Shown one piece after another: positions 1 through 12,859 of a stretch of DNA of 64,000 nt. Source of the DNA: Acanthaster planci (lineage: Eukaryota; Echinodermata; Asteroidea; Valvatida; Acanthasteridae); assembly GCF_001949145.1 (NCBI RefSeq), contig NW_019091540.1, forward strand, positions 413,987-477,986. Direction: 5' to 3'. Made by a program: the position numbers and the translations under genes. The notes beneath the pieces were generated by a model that was not told the origin of the DNA, did no database searches, and saw only the letters and a program-made list of their open reading frames with translations. The first letter of the stretch is position 1, and every line of letters begins with the position of its first letter.

Positions 1-142
1 AGAACAGGCCATTATGTGTTTTGGCATTGTGGGACTTATTATCCTTTTTTGCAGAGCGGGTCACATCTTGTACAACTTGACATACTGAGACAAAGTCCAA
101 GGAAAACTGACCAGCTTTTGTTTTCATACTGCATTACAGTTT

Positions 143-205
143 ACCTGTACATGTACATCTACATGTACAGTACATGTACATCTACATGTACATGCACATC
201 CATGC
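143..205. repeat. (TACATG)n-type palindromic microsatellite
   Basis: Overlapping TACATGTA/ACATGTAC palindromes interrupted by single CTACA or CAGTACA steps. This is the first of many such clusters in the left two thirds of the window. Confidence 0.85.
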
Positions 206-785
206 ACAGGGCCGGAAGCAACATACCAGTGCCTGTAACACAGAAAATGTGACCTGCATTTATGTACACACTATTTATGCACTTTTGGTTTGATGCTAAA
301 TTGCAATTTCCATTTTGTCCATCCTAGCAATATGACAGATGGGTCTTTCAGAGCTTCATATGAACAAACACGTAAGTATCTGGAAGAAAAGACTGTGTCA
401 ATTTCCGAGGCAAACGGAGGTCTCCTATGGTTGATGTGCATACATGTACATGCAGTACACAATCAATCAAAATCTGAAAGCTGGGAAAACTGCAATCAGT
501 TTGGTCTTTCTGATGCATTTTCTCGGAAACGTCTGAAAGTTCCTTAACCCCTTACTACACAAGTACATGTGCATTAGGTACACATTAGGCAAACATGTGC
601 ACATGCTCCCGCACCATAGTTGTGGGGACACATACTTGGCATTTCACCTAGTTGTGGGGACTCAGAAATGTCCCTACAACTCGGTTCAAATTTCCCTAAC
701 AAAAGAACTTGTCCCCAGAACGCGGTGAATGCCTACCCATGTACGCACATTGATAAGTACATGTATTTAAAAAGTATTTGTGAAC

Positions 786-870
786 TGCATATGCACGTAC
801 ATGTATCTGTATGTACATGTACATGTATGTACATATACATGTACATTTGCAGGTGCACAATGCATACCGC
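786..870. repeat. (TACATG)n-type palindromic cluster
   Basis: A run of ACATGTAC units with TATG variants. Open frames across it (Tyr/Met/Cys/Thr-rich) are artefacts of the repeat. Confidence 0.85.
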
Positions 871-3800
871 ACATAAAATGTCCATAAATTGTACATATAG
901 GGATGAGACTAAAACTGTGCAGTGTAACTACTCATTATGGGATGCAAAAAAAAGTCCAAAATAAACTTTCACTGTGTTACTGGTCAAGTACATGTACTAG
1001 TACAGAGGTTACTTTAAATGTACACAATCTTTCCCCAAATTGACCCCCCCCCACCCATTCTGTCAGAATCAGACCAATTTTTGAAGACATGAATCCTGTC
1101 TGCCCATGAAACAACCTGTAATGACAGATAGGAGGAAGGGGGGGAGGTTGGAAAGGATGGGTGACTACTGAGATATTACTGGGTGATGATGGAATGGACC
1201 TCATGCATAGTTTCTCTTCGTTTCTCGTGCTGTCTGGTGAAGGAGATGAGAGTTAACATGAAGTCCATAAGATAATGCTTACTAGTAACACCAGCTTTAA
1301 GAAGGGAAAAAAAGAAGCAATGTAAAAGTGAGGTGATACCAATGCAATTGGTGAAGTATAGTATAGTACCTGTTGTTACCACTAAAGGCTTCCTATGGTA
1401 CATGTATATAAAAAGGAGGTCTAGTCCCAAACACTTGAGTTGTACATATCCTGACTTGGCAGGTCTCTTCTCTGTCAAGTGTCTGTGACTACAGACTTAA
1501 ATGTACACGTACCGTAGTTCAATTGTCTGCTCTCCAACATAATGAACGACCAACCGGCAACTGGCATCTGATCCACAGGGAACCAGAGACTGAGAATACT
1601 CCACTTTCAGTTGTCGTGGAAACACATCTCAGTTCTTATTCCCTGGTCAGTCTCAAGGGAAATTTCCTGAATAGAAAATTCACAAAGTCGCTTACAATCC
1701 TGAAAGTAGGGAAAATTGATGCTCAATCTTCTTGACATCAGTGTGCGTGTCCAAAACAGGCTTTAAATCTGTGAATCTTTCTGCCAAGTTAAAACTCACA
1801 TGTAAGTGAATCTACAAGTAGTTGAGAAACCCCTTATGATGGAGACAGATGTGACCTTTATCAGTATGCGACACCAACAGCATTGTAAATGAGGTGAAAA
1901 ATGCGGTTTGACTTTAATTGCAAAACACCAAGAAGCCCAATACAAATTGTACCAAATTTTTCCCCTTGCTTGGAGCCACTCTCACCACACAGGGCCTAGG
2001 TTCCCCTGGGTTGGACTACCCATGGGCTACCCAGTTACTCAATGTCAGAGCAAGTTACCAGAAGTCTGCCGACAGGAACTTGAAGGGTAATGGCCTGCCA
2101 TCAGTGTCAAGTCTCATTTCCAGTAGCACCCTGTGAAACTTGCTACCAGAAACAGCGGGGCCCCAGACACAGGTGTTTTGGAAAGTCTCAAAGTAATTTG
2201 GAAGGGCACTTATTGTGACTGTAGCCTTCCCATGACATTAAGAAGCCTACTATATGTACATGTACATTTGTACATGTCGTTTTGAAACGTACATGTCATT
2301 TTGTGGGAGTACAGATAAGAACTGGAAGCTTTGTCCATTACCCACACACAGCCCTGAACTTGAATGGTTGCTCAGAGAGTCCACAAATGAAAACTACACA
2401 AAGCATTATCTTGAATATTAATCTTTCTTGACATGTACTCAAGTACCTGTACATGTGCACGGATTTCACTTAGTCCAGATGGGAGCATCTGCATGAGAGC
2501 TTTTCAAAACCATTCAAACCTTTCAAGAAGATTGGTAAACTCGCTGCTCCCACCCAGCCAAACACAACACATGATGAGAGCGTCTGAGCATGCTGTGGAT
2601 ACCTTTTAAGCCTTTTGGGACACCCAAATTTAACTGTACAAAATGTATGCAGACAAGGGACTTGATCAACTTGATGCCCTGCTTTTCCGCACAAAGCTCA
2701 TCTGTTTTCAAATACGAATTGAAGCTCAAATATAAAGGACTATAAAAGGAACCTAAGATTCTAGACCCACTACAGTTAAAGAATTTTAGTCCTAAATCTG
2801 GTGGAGAAGAAAATAGGGCATGCCCTTAGGCCATTTTGCGATATTGGACTTCAAAGATCAGATTCTGAAAATGTTCAGAATCCTAATTTTGAGCTTTTGG
2901 TTTCTTGAAGATTCTCAGCTTACACTGAGATGTTTTTCTTTCAAAATGGAATCCTCTTATGAACATTGGCCTACTCTTTTGTTTCACGTTGTTGCTATCA
3001 TATCAATTCAAGAAAACACAGCAGCTGAAGGTCTGAGGCTCTATGCCAAGAAACGAACAAGTGCTGAAGGTAAGGACAGATGGAAATTCAGATGTCTCAT
3101 GTGTTGACATGGGGTTGGGGAATCAATAACAAGCCTGGCCCTGTGTACCTTTATACCTGCACTGAGGCAGCTGTCCATCTCAGCGGGGATTCAGAGGCAT
3201 AATCTTTAGAGCAAAACAAATCAAGCACTTCTGCCACTGAGGTTAATAACCCGGAGCAACAAAGAGTCAAGATGTGGGTCTTCATTGTGCATGTGTACAC
3301 AAATACCGGTACTCCTGTGTGTTGATGTCAAGTGAGTAAAACACAAAAACAAATCAGTTTTTCTCTGACAGGTTATGTAAAGTCATGTGTACAGAATGTA
3401 GCCCACTGGAACTCAATCAGGTGAGTCAGGGATCGGTCAGCTTGTTGTTGTCTGTCTGACAACTGATATGAGCCAATTCGGCTAATTAATTTAAATATTC
3501 AGCACCGCGAAAATAGGCAATGCTATTCAGAAAACAGGAAAGGTAGCAATGCTTCAAGATGCTTTGATGGCACTGCCTATCATATATGTGAAGTCAGGTT
3601 ACCAGTCAGGTTGGGGAAGCTTGTCTGTGTCCTTGAGCAGGATGGTTTACCACAAAGTCCTTGGCAAACAAGTAACTGGGACGGCAGTGAACATTTGCAT
3701 TCCTTTTGTGAACACGAAAGAGAGCATTAATAACCAAGCAATGATCTCCTGTTTAATAGGGCAAGATAAGACGTATGTGCATGCTTGTGCATACAGGTAA

Positions 3801-3949
3801 ATGTAGGGGTATGTGTCTGGGACATGGGGTACGCTTACTTGTACATTACATGTACACGTGCAAATCTGTGGTGTGTTGGCATTGGCAATGAGCAAGCAGC
3901 ATCAATGATATTTGATTATTGTCCTGGCCTCTCTCACCAGTGTAGGGGT

Positions 3950-4105
3950 AAATACGGCCGTTTCACAAGAGTGCGCCACCAAGAGTTTGCAGCGCGTCGA
4001 CCAAATGCGGGTTTGGAATGCGTTGACAGAATTTGTGCGTTGTGATTGGCCAACGAGTTGCAAACTCTTGATGGCGCACTACTGTGAATCACCCGTATTG
4101 CACGT
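3950..4105. mobile_element. MITE-like foldback, family A copy 1
   Basis: The arms carry TGCGCCACCAAGAGTTTGCA (about 3972-3991) and the reverse complement of the same sequence (about 4055-4078, one difference), extended outward by CACAG/CACAA and AATACGG blocks. The centre has GTTTGGAATGCGTTGAC. No coding capacity. Two relatives occur at 11.3 kb and 51.4 kb. Confidence 0.75.
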
Positions 4106-4149
4106 TCTTCTACAAGTAAAACGGAATTTTTAAAATCAATTTCAGAGTA

Positions 4150-4290
4150 TGCATGTACATGCATCTACATGTACATGTACATGTACCGGTACATGTATAG
4201 TGAATAAAGATTACGCTTGCTGAACGTATGTAAATGTACAGTACTATGTACAGTGTACATTTACCGTATGTTCAACCATAGAGGTACATG
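4150..4290. repeat. (TACATG)n cluster with nested ACCGGT palindrome
   Basis: It contains a 20-bp perfect palindrome at 4178-4197, in which TACATG flanks ACCGGT on both sides, and further ACATGTAC steps to 4290. It directly follows the foldback element at 3950-4105. Confidence 0.85.
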
Positions 4291-5733
4291 TACATGTAGG
4301 TGGTAATAAATGCTGCACTACTCCTCCATGTGAGAAATACATGTATAAACATGTACATTGCACATGTACATTCAACAAACAATGAGTCCTGATAAGCCAA
4401 GCAAATATTTGTTGGTAACAAACCAGAAAAACTGTTCCTTTAAAACGGGTTTTAAAAGTGCCAAGGCCTCAACAACCACTTATTTCGGGACTTTCAAAGA
4501 CGCACCACTGATGAAAATTCTTCTAAAAATGTTAAATGACGGTCTGAGCTGCTCCGACTAAAACAAAGGATGAAACATCCAGACAACTCCTGTCTTCTGA
4601 ATCTAAGAACCTGAGGAAAAAGGTAGAAAAAAGGCAATGAAATACGAAAAGCACACCATCTCCTGTCACCTGGGGGGGAAAAAGCAATGTGATATTGGGA
4701 TGGTGCTTGTGAGGGCTTGGTGCCCGCAGGGACTACACTTTCTGTAATTTAAAGTCGGTAGTGCGCTGTAGTACTGTAGGAAGACAGAGCTGGTCTCCTC
4801 CTCCACATTTACAGAATAATGATAACAGAAAAAACCTCCAGAGTCTGGGAAACTCGAGTGTTATAGGGCCAGCGAGGTTGGGGATCCTGGCAATGTACTG
4901 TAATTTGATCACGATTGCTGGAAGGATGGTTTGAGGCTAATTAGCCAATCCCTGATGGCTTGCAATAAAAGCTCATCCATCAGTTGAAAGTCTGTTTATA
5001 AAATGTTTATTTCTAAATGTAATTCCCATTTTGTGTCTGCCTTGTGAAGGGAACCTTATTAAAATTTATAATTTTGATGCCTGTGAGGAATTCACTGGAA
5101 AAACATTTTCTCCATGGTTTAGTTTTTACATTTTAATACAAGTCATTCTTATAGCATTTATTGTCTGCTATTTATGCTAATGTTTTGAAATTTCTTGAAG
5201 GAATTCATCAATTGCAAGACAACTTTTCCATGTTTTGGTGAGAAACATTTTTCAAAGAAGTATTTTTCAAGAGCTATTTCATACAGATAAAGACCTGCAC
5301 ATTATCTCCAAATTGTGGAACAGGTTGTCATCAGAGGAGACACATGTATGTATAAATGTACATGCATAAAAACTGCTACTCGGGTGACCATTTTAACAAG
5401 GATCAAATGAGCAAACAATTGTGGCTGCTGATGAAATGGGAATAAAGGTAGTCAGGAATGGACTTCATGTATACATGAGATGTGCAGCATTGTTGTTTTA
5501 CGCACGCAGTCTCTGTATGTGTGGCAGATCATGTAATCGTACCGCCCACGTTTCTCTGTGTGACCGGCATTTGACCTCAAGCAACGATGAATGAATGGTC
5601 ATGAATATTCTTGTTGTATGTGCCGGAAAGTTGATGATATTTCCAGATATGTTCTCGAGTTTTCTTGTAAGATTGAGTAATGCTAAAAAGCGTATTTTAA
5701 GAAACTTACATAATCTCTGGGAGAATTATAGAC

Positions 5734-6167
5734 TATAAAATCGGAAAAAACAGAGAACAAAACCCACACACCGCAAGAGAGATTTTGGAAGGCAAATCTA
5801 CCTTACGCAGGCTGTGAGAAGTCTTTGACTTGTTGACTTCTGCACCATTTCAACCTGTGGTGGCAAGTCGTCTGTGGAGCAACACTTGTAAGAAAAGTTC
5901 ATCCAGACAAGTGAAGTGCAGAGCTGAATCTTGATCCGGAAGAGACATTTTGTGAACTGAATCCAGTGCCAGTTTGTGAGAGCATCAAGTTCCTATATTT
6001 GTGACGGTCACCACGCCCTCGCCGTTTCGTCTCGAGCCCGGTCACTCTTATTAGACGTGGTCTTCGTCCCCGTGACAGCTTACTGTTGCACTGTCAAGGA
6101 CTGAACTGTTTTTTGTCATCTGTGGAGTCTAGCGTTCTTCACTGGTATGCCTTACCAAGTCTCACCG
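5734..6167 (+). promoter_or_regulatory. Candidate promoter and first exon of an unknown plus-strand transcript
   Basis: TATAAAA at 5734-5740 is followed by about 400 bases that become CpG-rich (6003-6090) and end in CACCG before GTAAGAA, a strong 5' splice donor at 6168. A short ATG frame (MPYQVSP) precedes the donor. No partner exon with recognisable protein was found downstream, so this may be a non-coding first exon, an alternative promoter or chance. Confidence 0.25.
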
Positions 6168-7419
6168 GTAAGAAAACCTTGTATTCCTTATCATTGCAAA
6201 CTACTTCCCATCAACATTCTCATTAAATCATACTTATTTGTTCCTCATATCAGAGTGATCTTGTTTAATTTCTTTGTTGCATCGGAGAAAATTCAAGCTT
6301 TGGAATAATTACTGTTCATAAATAGTTTAGAGTTTTTCAGACCCTAACAGTATGCTGTATTTCGATGAACAATTCCATCATGCTTTATCAGTTCCCAACA
6401 GTTTACAGATTCTTTTGTCTCCAGGAACAGCAAAAAAAAAAGGAGAGGTGGGATGGAAAAGCATGGCAATGGGGCATCAACCATTACAAATGCCTTTTGC
6501 TGGCCGCTCCATTCCAAGAACTTTCACACAAGCACCAGCTGATGTTCTTGGATGCACAGCAAGTCATCAGATCCTGAGGGGTGGGGGAAGGGAAGTAACA
6601 CAGTTCTGCTATGAGGGTGGGGTGACAGACGAAAGACCTTTGCACAGATCCTTTTTTGGGGGGAGGGGCCAATCCCTAGTCATCTGTCCTCTGAGAACTT
6701 CAATTTCATTGATTTTCCATTTGTTTTTCAAGCCTTTCTCAAATGTAGCCTGCAGATCACTTTAATGCTATGTCAACGACATCTACAGATTTCTTTGACC
6801 CATGCCAAGATATTACTTCCCACTTTTATACATGGCACCAATTTTAGTTTCTTGATGCACAAATTCTGGATATCACTGGGGGGGGGAGGAAGGGGAGAAG
6901 AGAAGAGAAGGGCCGTCCCTGACAAACATCCTGGGGTGTATGCGCACACAAAGCCTTCTCATGCCCTAGTGCTAAGCCAAATGATAACATATGGAGGTAT
7001 AGGGCTTCTGACAGAATACACAAATACACATCCTCAGGCGTCACACATGACATTTGATGAGAACTGAGAAGCCTTATAAAAAATATAGAGACCCAAGCGG
7101 AATGAAAACAAACTAATCTGCCAAGCAAGCCAAAGGTGGGTGGCCTCATCCATTTTTTTTAATCCACAACTTTTAAAGAGTTTGAATGTTTTAGTTGGCC
7201 AATTAACATTCATAACTCTTGTAATGACCGGTAAGGTACCAGTAGGTGCCGGTACCTCTTGTTAAGCATTGACCGTGGTTTCAGAAGAGTACCGGGTTTA
7301 CAGCTACATGTACATGTATACTAAAGTAGTGACTGGAATTAACTCTTTGACCAATCAGGCATTTAGAACTTGGCCAAAATGCATGTATTGTACATGTACA
7401 CCACATGGTGAAAACAATT

Positions 7420-7690
7420 GCCACACATGCAGTATGGCATAAGACTTCTGCCACCTTACTCGTTTATCTAAAAATTGCCACACTATGGCATGAGACTTCT
7501 GCCACCTTACTCGTTAATCTAAAAATTGCCACACTATGGCATGAGACTTCTGCCACCTTACTCGTTTATCTAAAAATTGCCACACTATGGCATGAGACTT
7601 CTGCCACCTTACTTGTTTATCTAAACAAATGCCACACTATGGCATGAGACTTCTGCCACCTTACATGTACTTGTTTATCTACCAGTAAAC
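7420..7690. repeat. 51-bp tandem repeat, about five copies
   Basis: The unit starts GCCACACTATGGCATGAGAC and ends with TTTATCTAAAAATT. Copies 2 and 3 are nearly identical. The first carries a longer 5' part, and the last two have diverged; the fifth has a TACATG insertion. Because 51 is a multiple of 3, the array stays open in one plus frame (residues TLWHETSATLLVY repeated). I take that as a consequence of the period, not as a protein. Confidence 0.9.
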
Positions 7691-10324
7691 ACACACAGTT
7701 TATAATTGGACATGTCCCTTGTATGTGCACACATGTACATGTACACATTATACCAAACTCCCAGCATCTCAAAGTAGCATTTCAAATCATATAAATTACA
7801 TATATACATACAAGTACACAGCTGAAAATGTAGGCCTACACTGAATGAGCACTGTACTGGGTGTACAATGTACGTGTACATTGAATACATGTACCTGTAC
7901 ATTGTGCAGCACAGTGCAACACAGTCCTGCATGTACATGTACATGTACCATGCATGAATCAATACTGACAATCGGAAACTAAATTCTAATCAGGGCTTAC
8001 CATTAGGGGCCAGTTCCACCCCTGACATTAACCAAATCACATCCAATATGTTACCATTAGGCCACCGCAGTATAGTGCGTCACAGTGGGGCAATGATCCC
8101 CTTCACTGCTTGCACATGCATACAAACAACCTCCAACAAGCCTCCAGAGAAATACCAGGCCTGGCCTGTGGGCTGAAGGACTGAAGAGAAGGAGAAGGAA
8201 GACCTCGTCCAGCAGAGAGAGAAAGAAGCCAGGGGAGGAAATCAATACTGACTCCGGTTTCAGGAATGGAGCAGATGGAGGAGGGGAACTTAAACCTCCT
8301 TTACTGCCGCTGCACGTTGTGTGATGTCAGAGCTGGATGAAACTACCCACAGCACAGGGTGTGAAAACCATGCTACATGTACTACCAGTCACTTAGCCAA
8401 TTAAGTAACTGTACATATTTGCTTATTCTTTTATGTGTACTGTTTCATGTTGTTCTGAATGCTGACAAGCAGACTTATCTTTAGGCAAACTTGAATTCTC
8501 TGATTGGTCGATCCATGACAACAAACAGTGTATCAAAGTCAAACCCTGGGTACCGCGCTGTTCTAAATCAATGCATTGCGCTATTTTTAAGCTAAAAGCA
8601 AAACCCACAACTGCAAAATTTACTTTCAATTAAAAGGTGGTGTGTTTGCGCGCACAGGCCCCTATAATATCTTTACCGCACGTCAAGTTTGCTCATAGAT
8701 AAAGTCGTTATTACGCTCACGTAACACAGAATAATGTAGTGCGCCTGTATTCCACTCACACTCGTGTGATAACTCATATTATTGATCTGGACTGTTGAGA
8801 TTCATTTCCTATTTTTGTGGGTTTTTTTCCAGTTATACATACTGCATCTGTAGCTGGTGGCAATGAGTAGGAAGTACAAACTTGTATGGTATAGTGTACA
8901 TGCACGAATAGCAAAAGGTTTGTTGTTGGAAAAGGGAGAACAGCTCAGTGATGACCAAACGTGACTGTTCTGATAAAGTTTGAAACCCAATCAATTCGGA
9001 CAGGTTTTACAAGAGACATTACCACAAAATAAGTATTTGAAATGGTGTTTGAAAGTCTGCACCCTAGCCATGACCACACATCAATATGCTCCGAGTGCTT
9101 ATCATGTCCATGCATAAAGCATGGTAAACAGCTTTGGGAAATGATAAATGATGGCAAAGGAAAGGAACCTATTACTAATAGAAAAGGAAAGGGAATATGC
9201 AATAGTCCCAAAGCTCAAGAGAGGAGAGAGAGACAAAATTAGATTATTAATGTTCGACCCAGCCAAAAGACTCCATGACTGCAATTTTTACTTGAGACCA
9301 CTCTCAGTATTTTGCCCCGGGCATCTCACATCCCATTTCCCTTCACACTGGTCTACTGCTGACAAGCAAGAAGGGAGCCCTCTGTAGTCAAAAGCTGAGT
9401 CTCAATCCAAGCAATTTCAGGCTGAGTCAGTGCCAGTGACGGGAACTCGGCAAGTGCATTTAAAGATGACCGTGGACTAGGAAAACCTGCAGAGTGCATT
9501 TCAAATGTCACCAATGAACAGATCCGATGATATGGACAGCTCATTTTGGCTTTAATAGCCTGACTTGAATAACGATTCACGCTTTGCCAGATGTTTAAAA
9601 AAAATTTAAAGCCATTAACATTGGGCCGAATGTACCGGTACCTACATGTACAATCTCTTGCACGTTTACTGTACCTGTTAATGGATGATGCCATACCTTT
9701 AAAAACCCAATTTAGTAATTGCATTCACCTTAATAAAAATCCTTGAATTACAGCAAAGCAAGTATACACTTAGAGAAGAAATCCATATTGCATTGTAACT
9801 ACTGTAAGTCTCATCATGATGTAACCATGATATTGAAGGGGGGCGCTCTCAATAAAATTCCAACTCAGTGGAAAACTTCATCTTACCTTTCATAAGTCCA
9901 AGTTGCAAATATGGATTGATATATTTGTTTTTTGTTTTACCAAAAAATCTTACTACCAGTTTAAATACAACGTCTCAAGGTTGCAGAAGTTGTTTTATTG
10001 TTGAAAATAGTAGTCAGCGCAAGCAGAGGAGATACATGAGTCTTGTTCACAAGAAAACCATTTTTAATCCTTTTCCCACAATAAAAAGAATCAAATGAAA
10101 ACTGTGTAGTGGGACAGAGCCAGAATACATGTATTTTATGACTGGCGTGCATTCCAAACATTCCTGTCATTTTTAAGATAAAAATCTTGTTTAAACATTA
10201 AGGTATGTTCAACCATAAATTAGAAATTATTCATGATACCAGAAAGGTACAATTTTTTAATGAAATTTTATTTCTGTGGTTCTCATTTCTACTCTCAAGT
10301 TCCAAAAAATGAAAAAGAAAACTA

Positions 10325-10445
10325 GAGCTGCGTCCGAATCACTTGTCTGCAACTTGAAATTACACAGGACTCAATGGGAACTGGCCACAACCACTAACTT
10401 GTGTGATTTCTAGCCACAGCAATATGATTCGGACACGGCCATAAC
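10325..10445. mobile_element. Foldback (MITE-like) element, about 120 bp
   Basis: GTCCGAATCA (10332-10341) and its exact reverse complement (10425-10434) lie near the ends. The inner halves also pair (GAAATTACACAG against the complement of TTGTGTGATTTC), so almost the whole element is one imperfect hairpin. Confidence 0.65.
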
Positions 10446-11304
10446 TTCCAGAACGGGCCATTCACAGAGCTGTATACAGAGAAAGTTGCATAAGGTTCTT
10501 CAAACTTTAGAACCAAAATGGCTGTTCATTATGTGTGCAGTAGAGCAGGCAACTACCACTATTGTTTGCTAACTGTCCATGTGCACTGACACATGGTCTA
10601 CCATTTTGGTTCCAAGAATTAACTCATGTCGCAACTCTCTATATAAACGGCTCTGGCAATTCATAATTCAGTGTGCCATCAAGAGGTTGCCACGGAGAGG
10701 CCTTTTCTGCAGTACCCATACATTGTGGAAAAATGGTTCACAAAATTCAATTCATCAACTGCGATGTACACAGGGAACTTGAATTGTTCCCATTGTTTGT
10801 TCATCTTAGACAAAGATTCAAAAGGGCTTTTTGAGTATCGGCGCTAATTAATTAAGGTGATGTGTTTTCCACAAGTTGTCACTGACCATAACCAATCTCG
10901 ACTCCATGGGCTCCGTGCGTGTTCCTTCACTAGGCCCTGGTCACGTACCAGGTAGAATATGAAAATGATGCTGACTGGCTATTCAGGACAAATGTAAAGT
11001 GGATCACATGTGTATTTCCACGCTACATGTCCAAGCTTGCGTCCATGCATTCTCCTGCACGTCACGTACGCGTAAGTCGCCTCAAGTGTAAACACATCGA
11101 CTACTGTCCTCATTTAATAGCCCAAATAAAGGGATATTTAAATTATACTATACCAAGGATTAAAATTGCACAAGGCATGTTGGGAACCAACATGGCGCGA
11201 CAAGATTGTACCCATGGGAATGAGGCTAGTCACTGATATTTACTACGATGCAAACTACGGTGAGTCGACTATGCTTCAGTTGACTGTTAACTTGAAAAAT
11301 GGCC

Positions 11305-11360
11305 TCTCTGTGGCAAACTCTTGGTGGTGCACTGTACTGTGAATCACCCCTATTTAATAT
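11305..11360. mobile_element. MITE family A, right-half copy
   Basis: GCAAACTCTTGGTGGTGCAC followed by TGTGAATCACCCCTATT matches the right arm of the 3950-4105 element with few changes. The left arm is missing. Confidence 0.65.
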
Positions 11361-11607
11361 GGCTCATCGGCAAATAGTGTTTATAATCTAACTGCAAAGA
11401 CTGGTGTATTATCAGTGCACAGCAAAACAAAACAATTTTAGTTGCATTATGTTGCATTCAGCATGGATCTCATTTTAGCTTTGTTGCATTTTGTTCCACT
11501 CTGCAGGATGACAAGAGAAAATCTGACAACATGACAAGGTTAAGGTAACTTTGGAAACAACATACATGTACATGTACTTGTTACGAAAAAAAATTACATT
11601 GCCTCAC

Positions 11608-11788
11608 CTCTCTCTTTCCAACTCTTGCATTCTGGCCATATTTTCCTGCAGCTGTCTCACAGGGGAGGGGCTACCAGGCATCTCGGGGGCGAGGCTACCG
11701 GAAGAGGATTGGCTGTTGGGAGGACTGTGGGGCTTGTGTGTCCTTACAGCATTTGGGGAGAGTGGTGATGTTAATGGAGAGAATCCAT
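11608..11788 (-). CDS. APC: APC homologue, third coding exon (partial gene)
   Basis: On the minus strand this 181-nt exon has a 3' splice site (TATAG before 11788) and a GTGAGG donor after 11608. Joined to the previous exon (phase 1) it reads without a stop through a Ser/Pro-rich linker into the helix QLQENMARMQELERER, which corresponds to the vertebrate APC segment containing EELEKERSLL. It ends in a split codon starting AG, as expected for the conserved Ser that follows in APC. The linker itself is poorly conserved, as in other APC proteins. In APC this stretch lies between the N-terminal dimerisation coiled coil and the next helical segment. I could not find the following conserved exon (the KEKDWYYAQLQ region) between 1 and 11607, so the next intron should exceed 11.6 kb and the gene leaves the window on the left. 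Assignment is by recognition of the family, not by a search. Confidence 0.8.
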
Positions 11789-12757
11789 CTATACAATAAG
11801 AGCCAAAAGGACATTTGTATCAATATTAGCAAGCAGCTAGAAAGGACAGAAAGTAAGACAGAGCAAAGACTTGGGGTTTTTCAAAACTATAATTGTGATT
11901 TACAGTGACTTACAACAGAATGGATACAAAATAAATCGTCAAGGGCGCATAGCAACAATACCGACAATAGTTAGAACACTGCAAACTCTATGCCACCACA
12001 AAAACATCGCAGGTCAGCATTCAGCACACAGTGTCACTGGCACTTTCTGAAAGAAATTTGCTAGTTTTCATATGGTAAACTGACCTGGCTCTGGCTAGAT
12101 GCAGACAGGGTGACAGGCAAGCAAAGCCAGCAACGGCAGGCAAAGATTCAAAATTACATTCACCAGTGCGATTCGAACCAAGTCAATGAGCCAGTTCGGT
12201 ATTTCAAAAAGGCAAGATCATCAGAGAACGAAGCACCTGACGTCGCGACAGTTCAAACATGATCAGTGCACGTGGGTCAGCATACGGTTGTGCTGATATG
12301 GCCAACTTTGCACGCACATTTTGATGTTCTCTAATGGCCCATGACACCCTTCATTTTCAGCATCCACTGTTGAAATACCAAACTGACTTTTTAAAAGCTG
12401 AAGGCCAAGGAAAAACCACATGATCGAGCAAGGAACTAAAAATCTCCACCTACATGGTACAGTTCCACCAAGAGCTGATGTGCACCCTCACCAGTAAAGA
12501 CGAACTGCTGGTTGAAAGTTTATCAACCAAGCTGGTTACATACACGCAAAGGCTGTGCAATGTGCACTGTAACAGAAAGTGGTCATGCAAGCTTAGCATG
12601 TTCCATGCCAAATATGCATGACTTTGCACATGGATGTGGTGATTTCCAAAGAATAGTTGCTGCTATGGAAAGTGATGCTCTCTCCTGTTCCTGCTCAGAG
12701 TGGATACTACTGTATGTAAGACTTGCATTCCCAAACAGGTGCTGAAAGGCTTCCTGC

Positions 12758-12779
12758 CTACCGGTACATGTACCGGTAG
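12758..12779. repeat. 22-bp perfect palindrome of ACCGGT and ACATGT blocks inside APC intron
   Basis: The two palindromic words common in this window, ACCGGT and ACATGT, are nested here in one 22-bp perfect palindrome (ACCGGT-ACATGT-ACCGGT core). It lies about 80 bases inside the intron after the second APC coding exon. It is followed by C-rich low-complexity sequence at about 12810-12825. Whether it is a protein-binding site or a by-product of the repeat family cannot be told from sequence. Confidence 0.6.
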
Positions 12780-12859
12780 CACCTCCTCTCTCCCCCATTC
12801 CTGACAAGCCCCCCCCCCCGCCCCTGATGTGATTTCGCAAGGGTTAACACCATACTCAC

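Larger units (their letters stand above)
1..5733. other. Non-coding interval left of the candidate exon
   Basis: Apart from the TACATG clusters and the family A MITE at 3950-4105 I see no supported gene or RNA. Open frames are short and repeat-driven. If APC continues leftward, this is part of its large intron. Confidence 0.6.
6168..11607. other. Presumed APC intron sequence with repeats
   Basis: It holds the 51-bp tandem repeat (7.4 kb), the foldback at 10.3 kb and the half-MITE at 11.3 kb. G-runs occur at about 6650 and 6880. I looked for the next conserved APC exon on the minus strand and did not find it. Confidence 0.55.

Noticed and set aside
786..896. Tyr/Cys/Met/Thr-rich small proteins across TACATG repeats (also at 7.7, 20.5, 24.5, 37.1 kb)
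   Set aside because: Translation artefacts of the TACATG repeat, which has no stop in several frames on both strands.
6352..6765. 137-codon plus-strand frame
   Set aside because: Low-complexity A- and G-runs, no domain, no consistent exon borders.
7420..7690. Regular repeats as a CRISPR array
   Set aside because: The 51-bp units are contiguous without unique spacers and the context is an animal genome.
12160..12260. GATTCGAACC, a reverse B box, suggesting a minus-strand tRNA or SINE
   Set aside because: The T-stem does not pair, no A box lies at the right distance and no acceptor stem forms. At most a decayed SINE.
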